64,000 bases of DNA from Macrolepiota albuminosa. Its lineage: Eukaryota > Basidiomycota > Agaricomycetes > Agaricales > Agaricaceae. The position numbers were made by a program, and so were the translations under genes. Below are positions 31,901 to 41,212 of this stretch, piece after piece; position 1 is the stretch's first letter, and every line of letters starts with the position of its first letter. The stretch is from contig JAMWFC010000055.1 in the NCBI GenBank assembly GCA_027475525.1, positions 1,096,212 through 1,160,211 of the forward strand, written 5' to 3'. The notes below the pieces were generated by a model. That model did not search any database and was not told the origin of the DNA. It worked only from the letters and a program-made list of their open reading frames with translations.

Positions 31901-33124
31901 TGCGCCAAACGGAGTTTGAAACGTAGTGAGGTCGCGGGAAGAAGGGTGTATTAAGCGCTCATCGTAGCCAACGTAGAGATCAAGGGTGGCGCCACAAATG
32001 CGCCCGGCAAAGGACTCGGCAAAGTGGTCAGGGAAAGGCGGTACGCCAGAGTGTCGTATGGTTACTCTATTCAGCGGCTCAAGACTGTGAACTATGCGTA
32101 GATTGCCGTTCTTTTTGAGGACACAGAACCAGCGGGAGCGGTAAGAACTATTGGAGGGCTCGTAGACGCCAGCCTGTATCTTGGTCCTAATGATTTGGCA
32201 GACCTCGGCTTCGATTCCAGGCGGTAACGGTCGGTTGTGCTCAGTCCACGGCACGTGTTGGTCCTAATGATTTGGCAGACCTCGGCTTCGATTCCAGGCG
32301 GTAACGGTCGGTTGTGCTCAGTCCACGGCACGTGGGGATGGTCGGGATGACGACAGGCGGGAAGAAATCTGTACGTAGACTGCCGCGTTCGGAGTCCTCC
32401 CAAGCAAAGGCTTTGTCTTGCTTAGCGACAAGATCGGTAAGGACGTTCAACTCATCTTTGGTCAAAAATCCTGTGTCGTGCTCCTTGGCGAACTGCTGCT
32501 GGCGTTCCTCGGTAAAACGTCCTGTGGGCTGAAAGGGTGGCGGATTCGGCGATAAGGTCGGCATGTCGGCAAGAGGGTCGCCTATGATCTGGCGCTCGAT
32601 TCTAAACGTCTCGGGAGAGTGCGTAGCGATTGGTTTTGTTTTAAGCGCAGAGGGTCGCCTATGATCTGGCGCTCGATTCTAAACGTCTCGGGAGAGTGCG
32701 TAGCGATTGGTTTTGTTTTAAGCGCACTGGCTTATATTTCTTTTTAACTTGTACCCCTTTCCTTTTGGGAGCGTTAGCTGGTTATAAACAGAGGTGGAAA
32801 GGGGAACTGTAGCCTGAGGGCGGCAAGTCCAAGAACGGCAGGAGACGAGGCTCCGGGAAGAGTGGTGAGATAAGTATCGGTAGACGCAATATTTTGAAAT
32901 GACTCGGAAGCGGTAAGGTACAAGTAGGCAAGAGAGGAGTCGGTAATATTTTGGTTTTTCTGGGAAGGTTCTGCGTCGGTAGTGGGTAAAGTAGTTAAAA
33001 CGTCTTGGTCAAGAAAAGCAGTAGACAAAACAGTTACAAGACCAGTTGAATGGTCAAATTCCAGCGTTAGCGCTACATCTCCGTGATCGTCGCCAATCAC
33101 CTCCTCGATGGTCTGTGAAAACAC
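28997..33124 (-). pseudogene. Element C' Pol (RT, RNase H, integrase), frame broken mainly by 77-bp duplications
   Basis: Read from 33124 downward: RT (32564-31799; LPMGWTNSVPIFHDD), RNase H (31674-30507; AVDTSYIAVG, RYSQPKLELYGLF, IVEVDARYIKGML) and integrase (30355-28997). The integrase has the HDELGHRG...CHLCQ zinc-binding motif, core acidic residues in YVDTMHM, TDNGAP and VERPHF, and a C-terminal RPRYLGP / RPVAAFRLLPYL region. Frame changes coincide with duplications at 30384, 31101, 31631, 32181 and 32574. One copy at 30461 also has a one-base difference, so it may not be fully intact even after correction. Pol starts in the -1 frame relative to gag-protease, without its own ATG. Confidence 0.85.
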
Positions 33125-34323
33125 CGGTGGGGAGGCTCGTTGGCGTGCTGGTCGGTAAACTCCGGGGGCTTAGCGCGGGCGCCTTTTCGTTGTCCCCTAG
33201 GGAACGTTGGCACCGTTCGTCGGATTCCGGAATTGGGGTCGCTAATTGTGAGGGTCGTTTCCTCGTCGGTAACTGTCTTGACGACTGATCGCGCCAAGAC
33301 GTCAAAAGGTCTGCCGAGTAATAAGTCGTATGCTGGGGAGCGTAAAATGTGTATCTGGAGGTAAAAGGTAATGTCGCCAAGGGTGCACGGCACATTCTTG
33401 GCGAGGCCGAGGGATCTGTCTACCGTACCGTTAGCGCTCTGCATGTTTAGTATAACGGTAGGGTCGTAAATAAGGCCTAGATCGTTAGCGACTTCTGCTG
33501 CCATAGAAATAATCTGAGACCCGCTATCCACGATTGCCTCTACCTCGTGCTTGTTGTCTACGGTTAGCGCTACCGAGCGGATAGCGTGCGATTCTTGAGC
33601 GACGGTAAGATTGCCTCTACCTCGTGCTTGTTGTCTACGGTTAGCGCTACCGAGCGGATAGCGTGCGATTCTTGAGCGACGGTAAGATTGCTGGGTCCTC
33701 TCCATGGTCCACAGACCTAAGGTAGGTCTCCACTGGGTCCACAGAGGTGGCGTTAGCGATGGGGTCGGCAAGAGTGTCTTCAGTGTCGGGAGGGTCGATG
33801 GTAACAGAGAAACCAGGAAGCGCGTCGTCGAGTTCATCAACTCGGCAAGAGTGTCTTCAGTGTCGGGAGGGTCGATGGTAACAGAGAAACCAGGAAGCGC
33901 GTCGTCGAGTTCATCAACTCGGCAACGGCTGTCGCCAAGGGTCGTCGGGGAGTGACTGCCGTCTTGACTGGTTGCGGACGTCGGGAGCAATACTACAAAG
34001 TTCTTCTACTGATAAGGTGACGTGGTTTTCATGATGCGGTTAAAGACGTGGTTGATTTTCTATATCGAAATTGGCGCGTAGGTCGGTAGCCACCCTCAGG
34101 ACGTTTCTCGGGAGCGGCAAAGTTTCGTTGTGCGGGCGTGATAACGGTCGGGAATCCCTGAGTAGGGATGGAGAGGCGGCAAAGGCGGTTCGGGAGCGGT
34201 AGCGGTCGACGATGGTTCTGGAGCAGGAGCAGGGGCAGTGGCAGGCGGTGCGGCAGGAGCAGGTGTCGGTAACTTGCTAGCGGGAGGCATCGGCTTGTAT
34301 CCTTTAAGAGGTTGTTTGGGCTG
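33097..34323 (-). pseudogene. Element C' gag-protease, 3' part only
   Basis: The retropepsin (AIVDSGSQIISMAAEVANDLG, YDLLLGRPFDVLA) and the end TVPTFPRGQRKG are readable. Two 77-bp duplications (33532, 33765) and several one-base losses near the gap, relative to element C, break the frame. The sequence ends at the N run in the QPKQPLKGYKP region, so capsid and zinc knuckle are missing. Confidence 0.8.
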
Positions 34324-34423
34324 NNNNNNNNNNNNNNNNNNNNNNNNNNNNNNNNNNNNNNNNNNNNNNNNNNNNNNNNNNNNNNNNNNNNNNNNNNNNN
34401 NNNNNNNNNNNNNNNNNNNNNNN
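34324..34423. other. Assembly gap of exactly 100 N
   Basis: The round number indicates a gap of unknown length. Both flanks encode the same gag segment but in opposite orientation: element C' on the left (minus) and element A on the right (plus). The rest of B, the 5' part of C' and the middle of A's gag are all unaccounted for and would lie here. Confidence 0.95.
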
Positions 34424-35609
34424 AGGTCTTTGATGGGGTTGAAGTTAAGCAGCCTAAACAACTTCTTAAAGGATACAAGCCAATGCCTCCCGCTAGCAAG
34501 CTACCGACACCTGCTCCAGCCGCACCGTCTGCTACTACCCCTGCTACTACTCCAGAACCATTGTTGTCCGCTACCGCTCCCGAACTGCCTTTGCCGCCTC
34601 TCCATCCCTACTCAGAGATTCCCGACCGTTATCATGCTCCCGCACAACGAAACTTTGCCGCTCCCGAGAAGCGTCCTGAGGGTGGCTACCGACCTACCGC
34701 GCCAATATTCGACATAGAAAAATCCAACCACGTCTTCAGCCGCATTATGAAAACTGCCGTCACTTTATCCGTAGAAGAACTTTGCAGTATTGCCCCAGAC
34801 GTCCGCAACCAAGTCAAGACGGCAGTCACTCCTCGACGACCCTTGGCGACAGCCGTTGCCGAGGTTGATGAACTGACGTCCGCAACCAAGTCAAGACGGC
34901 AGTCACTCCTCGACGACCCTTGGCGACAGCCGTTGCCGAGGTTGATGAACTCAACGACGCGCTCCCTGGTTTCTTTGTTACCATCGACTCTCCCGACACT
35001 GATGAACCTCTTGCCGACCCCATCGCCAACGCCACCTCTGTGGACCCTGTGGAGACCTATCTTAGGTCAGTAGACCATGGAGAAGACCCAGCCATTCTTA
35101 CCGTCGCTCAAGAATCGCACGCTATTTGCTCAGTCGCGCTAACGGTCGACAATAAGCACGAGGTAGAAGCGATTGTGGATAGCGGGTCTCAAATCATTTC
35201 TATGGCAGCTGAAGTCGCTAACGATCTAGGCCTTATTTACGACCCTACCGTTATACTAAACATGCAGAGCGCTAACGGTACGGTAGACAGATCCCTAGGC
35301 CTCGCCAAAAATGTGCCCTGTACCCTTGGCGACATCACTTTTTACCTTCAGATACACATTTTGCAATCACCGGCATACGATTTACTTCTCGGCAGACCCT
35401 TCGACGTCTTGGCGTGATCAGTCATCAAGACAGTTACCGACGACGAGACAACCTTAACAATTAGTGACCCAAATTCCGGAATCCGACGAACGGTGCCAAC
35501 GTTCCCTAGGGGACAACGAAAAGGCGCCCTCGCTAAGCCACCGGAGTTTACCAACCAACATGCCAACAAACAACCCCACAGGTGTTTTCACAGACCATTG
35601 AGGAGGTGA
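34424..35609 (+). pseudogene. Element A gag-protease, 3' part
   Basis: The frame resumes with QVFDGVEVKQPKQ, a Pro/Ala-rich linker and the protease (AIVDSGSQIISMAAEVANDLG). A TGA at 35415-35417 follows PFDVLA where elements C and D have Arg (CGA), and a 77-bp duplication (34798/34875) adds an artefactual frame change. The last codons (AGG AGG TGA, ending 35609) overlap the pol frame as in C. Confidence 0.8.
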
Positions 35610-36912
35610 TTGGCGACGATCACGGAGATGTGGCGCTAACGCTGGAATATGACCATTCAACTGGTCTTGTAAATGTTATGTCTACCGCTTTTCTTGACAA
35701 AGATGTTTTAACTACTTTACCCGCTACCGACGCAGAGCTTCCCCAGAAGAATCAAAACATTACCGACTCCTCTCTTGCCTACTTGTACCTTACCGCTTCT
35801 GAATCATTTCAAAATATTGCGTCTACCGATACGTATCTCACTACCCTTCCCGGAGCATCGTCTCCTGCCGTTCTTGGACTTGCCGCTCCTCAGGCTACGA
35901 TTCCCCTTTCCACCTCTGTATATAACCAAGCTAACGCTCCCAAAAGGAAAGGGGTTCAAGTCAAAAAGAAATATAAGCCAGTTGCGCTTAAAACAAAACC
36001 CGTCGCTACGCACTCTTCCGAGACGTTTAGAATTGAGCGCCAGATCATTGGCGACCCTTTTGCCGACATGCCAACCCTATCACCAAATCCGCCACCCTTT
36101 CAGCCCACAGGACGTTTTACCGCGGAACGCCAGCAGCAGTTCACCAAGGAGCACGACACAGGATTTTTGACCAAAGATGAGTTGAAAGTCCTTACCGATC
36201 TCGTCGCTAAGCAAGATAAAGCCTTCGCTTGGGAGGACTCAGAACGCGGCAGTCTGCGTACAGACTTCTTCCCGCCTGTCGTCATCCCAACCATTCCTCA
36301 TGTGCCGTGGACTGAGCACAACCGACCGTTACCGCCTGGGATCGAAGCCAAGGTCTGCCAAATTATTAGGACCAAGATAAAGGCTGGCGTCTACGAGCCC
36401 TCAAATAGTTCTTACCGCTCCCGATGGTTCTGTGTCCTCAAAAAGAACGGCAACCTACGCATAGTCCACAGTCTCGAGCCGCTGAATAGAGTCACTATAC
36501 GACACTCTGGCGTACCGCCTTTCCCTGACCACGTTGCCAAGTCCTTTGCCAGGCGCATTTGTGGCGCCACTCTTGATCTCTACGTTGGCTACGATGAACG
36601 TCTAATACACCCTTCTTCTCAAGACCTTACCACTTTTCAAACTCCGTTTGGCATGTTGCGCCTAGTCACTTTACCGATGGGATGGACAAACTCAGTCCCC
36701 ATATTCCATGACGACATCACTTTCATCCTCCAACCCGAGATACCGCATAATGTCCTAAGCTTCATTGATGACGTTGGCGTCAAAGGTACCAAAGACTGGC
36801 GACTCGTAAACAGCTTACCGACGACCCATCCTGACAACTCCAACATTTGCTTAGCGCTATGGGAGTTTTTCCAGCTACTCAACCGAGTTCTCCAACGTAT
36901 GAAGTATAGCGG
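35582..36912 (+). pseudogene. Element A Pol, RT part (interrupted by element D)
   Basis: Open from the shift site GTGTTTTCA at 35582. It contains the linker (KRKGVQVKKKYKPVALKTKP), the RT palm motifs (TLDLYVGYDERL, LPMGWTNSVPIFHDD, FIDDVGVKG) and stops matching element pol at 36912, where the LTR of D begins. The apparent continuation to 36994 is LTR sequence. Pol resumes at 62733. Confidence 0.85.
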
Positions 36913-37339
36913 TGATGACGCCAACTGTGGTTGGGTGCGCTGGACGTATACGCAGTACAACGCCGTCTCCAGCGCCTGGCGTACGGGTTTGTGAGGAGTC
37001 CCGGCAGGGTCCCGGTGTGCTCGAGCAGAGGTGATAGGGCGATGCGCTAGACGATAGCGCCTCGGATGCTACCTAGCAAGTGGTAAGCGTCGTAGTTTAG
37101 GGGAAGTTATAGAGAAAGAAACAAATAGCGCAGCGTAGCGTGCCCGTAGGTGGCACCGTAAACGACAAAGACGAGATAGACGAAGCTAGCGCCAAACTTG
37201 GTGGCAAAGTCAGGCAACGCTAGCGCGATTTGAACGCTAAGTGTAACTGGGTGCTCAAGAGGTTACGATTCGTTGTTATATACATGGCAAGTAGCTAGTT
37301 TTTATACTATGCGCTACATTATTTCCAAAATAAGTCCAT
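36913..37339 (-). repeat. Element D 3' LTR, first part
   Basis: Matches 61686-62112. It starts TGATGACGCCAACTG and is interrupted after CCAT (37336-37339) by the LTR of element C. Confidence 0.92.
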
Positions 37340-38292
37340 TGATGTCGCCCAAAGTTTTGGTCAGTAACAAATGTAACAATTGTGTTACCGTACCAAGAGT
37401 GTGCGTTGGGCGCGCTAAAAGTAATTTGAGGAGTCCCGGGCAGGTCCCAGAGAACGCGTCTGTGAAAAAGGTGAAAAGTCGGTAACGGGTGCCGGCAAGT
37501 GTAAGCGCTAAGGTAAAGCGCCTAGGAAGAAGCGGTAAGTGAAGACGGCAAGGGTGAGCGGCAAGAGCACGATAAGCTTAGCGAAGTTCTAAGCATCGAT
37601 AATGCCTGCCGTAGTTGCAAGGCGCGAGTATGTCGAGTGTTGGCGAACGTCTGCAACTGCCGATGAGTTTTGACGTTGCCGACCGTAGCGTAAATGAGCT
37701 CTTGAGCGTAAGGGAGACTGAAGTAAGTGGGGGAAACTCTGGTCTATTCGTCTGCTGGTCCATTGTACAAGTCGGTAAGTACTTTTATACTACAAAGAGT
37801 TCGCCGTCGCCAGTGACCAACCATCGCCAAAGTGCGGTAAACTGGAAAATTTCATAGGGGTAGCTCCAACGGTTTCCGATCCCTACCGTCCTTGGAGGAC
37901 CCTTGGCGCCACCAGGCGGCAGATCGCGGTGCTAAACCATCAATCCATCACCCTTCTGTCTGTCAGAGCACCTAAGCGACGTTTGGCGCCAAATCGAGAC
38001 GGTAAGCGGTGTCAGACGCCAAGGTCAAACGCCAAGCTGTCCGTCAGTTTTTGATAGATCATCAAACTTCTCGCTAAGCGCTGTCATCAGTGACTGATGC
38101 CATCTGTCAGTTGTCATTCCTGCTGCCGTCGGCGCTATCATTGATTGGATCTGCTTCTTGCCGTGCGCGGCCGTCGGGAATGGCTTAAAATGGGTAGAAC
38201 GCGTGCGCTAAGTTCGGAACGAGTGCGGCAAGGTTTCCGGAGCCGGTGCCGAGCCTGCCGTTGATGCGCCTAACCTGTATAGGGTCCTATCA
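37340..38292 (-). repeat. Element C 3' LTR
   Basis: Starts TGATGTCGCCC and ends GGGTCCTATCA on the plus strand; 953 bp without internal duplication. Confidence 0.92.
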
Positions 38293-38328
38293 TCTCCCCC
38301 CAACTGAAAAATTGACTGTCCTCAGTCA
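38293..38328. promoter_or_regulatory. Polypurine tract plus conserved palindrome (C)
   Basis: TCTCCCCCCAACTG adjoins the LTR, followed by TTGACTG-TCCT-CAGTCA with arms 38313-38318 and 38323-38328. The order and spacing match C' and D. The antisense gene's ATG is at 38461. Confidence 0.65.
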
Positions 38329-38460
38329 CCAAATAAGGCTACCGTTACCGCTTTTGTGACAGGTGGTCCGTGCGTTCTTGAGATTTGGTTTATAGTCCTG
38401 GCGCATGAGTTTGGACTTCGTCTCTCCTCCACATCTTTACCTGGCGCTCTATTAAAAAAT

Positions 38461-40860
38461 ATGTCTTTCCGAATTCCAACTCCGCCTCCAGTACCGTCTC
38501 GCGAGGCTCAAGACGCCGCCTCCGCTTACATTGAAAAGGCCAATAAGTTCATCAAGCGCATCGAGGGTGTGGGCGCGGAGGCGCCTACAAACTTGGTTGT
38601 TGCCGTTATGCGATTACTGGAGCGTTGGTATGAGGTGCGGGTCCTTGGCGTTGGGTGGGATCGCGAGATTGAGGTGCGGGAGTGGTGCCGGTCGCGGTAC
38701 CTGGATCATCGTGGCGCGGAGTGGCTAGCGCCTTTTTCTCGTTTTGTAAGTGCTTTCAAGTCCTTGCCGTGTCGCCAACTGATTGGGTCCCTAGGCGCCT
38801 CCTCCCGTCCCTACCATCGAGGACGAGTTGGAAGATATCTTGTCGGGTGCCTTGCCGATGACGGTAAGCGCTCCCGCGCCTGAGTAAGTAACTCTGATTT
38901 TTATCTCTAACTTAGCTGTGGTCTGACCTGTCTCCCCATAGCAAACAAGAGGTGTTAGCGCCTCTTGCTAATTTGCAGGTGGACGCTGAGATGGCGGCAA
39001 TCCGCGAGAATGTGCTGGAAGAGGCTTCTCGTGACGCCAAGGAGAGGATCAGGGCGTTGGAGGAGCGAGAGGCCGTTGGCGAGTCCCTGGTTGCTAGCGA
39101 GAAGTCGCCAGTTGCCAGGAGGCAGATGTCTGATATGAAGGATTCCCGCGCCGGTAGTGCCCAGAGCCCAGCACTGCCGGCAAGCAAATCGGGCTCTCCG
39201 GTCAAGCCTGGCAAGACTTTGAAAAAGAAGGTAAGTTTGAGGGTTCTTACTGCTGGCGACTTCTGCTTATCCCCACTCTCAGTCTCGTAAGGCTGCCGCC
39301 CCTCGTTACACGGTAAGTTCGTTGCGCCAAGGTACTTTCCCTGCTAACCAACCAGTTGACAGGCGCCAACGCAAACTTCCTTTAGCGACGCAGAGCTGAA
39401 GGGTTTGTTGGTGGCAAGACGAGATGAGGCGGTTTTGGATGAGGGAATGGAAGCGGGAGTGGTCTTGCCGGAGATGAAGGATAAGAAGACGGCAAGTCCA
39501 GCGGCAAGGCGGGAGTTCAAAGACTCCCAAGGAGCGGTAAGTACCATAGCTTTCCTTACCGCTCTTGCTGACATTCTTGTAGTGCGACAAGTGCTGGGCC
39601 GACAACGACCCAGAGGGGTGTTGGTACTCCACTGGTGGCCAGCCTTGCTACCGGTGCGGTACGCTGAAGAGGGCATGCACTTTGGATGGCGCCAAGAGTC
39701 GAGAACGCGGTGGAGCTCCCGACGCGGTAGTGGAGCGTACTTTTAAGCGTGCCGTCTTGGTCAAGAGAGCGCGGGAGTTCGTTGAGGAGGAGAGGAAGAA
39801 GCAGGCCGCTGGCGACGCGGCCACAATCAGCAAGAGTTCCCTGGCGCTGCCGACGCGTCAAGGGGACGAAAACAAAACGGTCGGCAATCGTGGCGCCGGA
39901 GAGCGCCAAGGGACTGCGGTCCCCACAAAACGACAAGCCCCCTCCCCAAGCAAGGGGAAGGGCAAAGCAAAGCGCCCCCGTGTTGTATCGTCGTCGCCTT
40001 CCCCCTCGCCAGCGCCAAAGGACACCGAAATGGAGGACCTGGAGAAGGCGTTGGCGGCTAGTCGCCTCCCGCCTCGTGACTCAGAGGCTGGCCCAAGTGG
40101 CCTCTTGTCGCCTATTCATTTGGCGGCACGGTCCCTTGGCGAGGAGCAGGTGGAGGCAGAGCGGGAAGAAGCTGGCGACTTGGCGCCACAAGAGGAGCGA
40201 GAAGAGGCCCCCGCCGACATCGAGATGGGGGAGGAGAAGGCAGAGGGAGCGGCAGCTGGAGGGGATGAGGACGCTGAAGGGGAGGAAGACGAAACCTTGG
40301 CGACGCAGCGCCAAGGCGACAAGGAGGTGGTAGCGGGAGAGGGTGAGGGGGCGGCAGGAGTCGCCAGGGAGGAGCCTGAGTGGCGATGGCTGCCGCCTTA
40401 CGGCAACGTCGCCCCTTGGGAGGTGTCAGATCCAGAGGATGTTGCCGGGCTGGAGCCAAGACGCCCCGTCATCGCCAGGGTTAATCCTGCCTGGACCCCT
40501 CAGCCGGAGCCGACGGTCACTGGCGACGCTTTCCAGTGGCTGGGGCAGGATCTCGTTTATCCAGTCGTAGCGCTAAATCCCCGCGAGATGCTGGAGCGAT
40601 ATTCGAGGCGAGCGGCAACGATGGAGGCCACAATGAGTCGGGAGCGGGAACGAGTGCGGGGACAGCTCATGGCGCTTCGCTTGCGCTACTCCAACTTGGG
40701 GCGCAGCCTGCGCGTTCTGCGAGATTACCAGGACGACTGCCAAGCCGCCATGGATTGGCAAACCGCCAACAACATCTTGCCGGGCGACCTTTTACCACTT
40801 CGTGACTCCTCTTTGCCGTTGTCGGATAGTTCCTTGCCGTTGGATGATGACAGTGATTGA
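38461..40860 (+). CDS. Antisense zinc-cluster protein of element C (six exons)
   Basis: Exons 38461-38745, 38795-38883, 38942-39230, 39283-39312, 39363-39536 and 39583-40860 join in frame to 714 residues. Exons 1, 2, 4 and 5 have the same lengths as in C' (285, 89, 30 and 174 bp). Domains in order are: an N-terminal helical domain with WYEVRVLGVGWDREIEVREW, a coiled coil, an SRKAAAPRY micro-exon, FSDAELKGLL, the zinc cluster (C290, C293, C302, C311, C314, C321), a KGKGKAKRPR basic patch, a long Glu/Ala-rich acidic region, WLPPYG, GDAFQWLGQDLVYPV, a coiled coil and GDLLPL. Zinc cluster plus acidic region resembles a transcription factor, but no target is known. It lies opposite to gag-pol, near the 3' LTR. 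Confidence 0.87.
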
Positions 40861-41212
40861 GCGGACCTTAGCGTAGATAGGCCGCTTTGTTTCTTATTGC
40901 CGTGTTCGATATATATATATATTTTTGCCGCCTCCTTGCAGAGTGGACGGGTAAGCCTTGTAAGGTAGGTTTTAGTAAGAGTAGTAGGTGAGGGACTTAG
41001 ACAAATTTTGAAGAAAAAGGGAAACGCTCAGTAGATCATCATAGCGAAAAACCCTTGGCGAGAGTTGCGCAATGCGCTAAACGTTGGCGACACGCTAGCG
41101 CTGCGACTTGACTATGTAAAGAATTGTCTGTTGGATATAGTACAGTAAGTATCGGCAAGAGAGATAAGTAAGATAGGTAATAGAAAAAGAGAGCTCATCA
41201 ATATATTCTTTT
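40861..41212. other. Convergent spacer of element C with conserved block
   Basis: Non-coding DNA between the antisense gene and pol. The block at about 41020-41062 (GGGAAACGCTCAGTA, TCATCATAGCG, AAAACCC) is shared with C' and D. Flanking sequence is rich in TAGCGC/GGCGAC words. Confidence 0.5.

Larger units (their letters stand above)
25220..34323 (-). mobile_element. Element C': minus-strand Ty3/Gypsy element with antisense gene, 5' end lost in the gap
   Basis: C' reads from high to low coordinates: gag-protease (from the gap to 33097), pol (33124-28997), a non-coding block, the antisense gene (plus strand 26342-28582), polypurine tract and 3' LTR (26172-25220). It is nearly identical to element C. 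It is inserted in RNase H of element B after CCGA (25216-25219). Its 5' LTR is not in the window. Confidence 0.85.

Noticed and set aside
36913..36994. C-terminal tail of the 35582 pol frame
   Set aside because: It is element D LTR sequence; the same codons occur at 61686-61767. The real pol continues at 62733.
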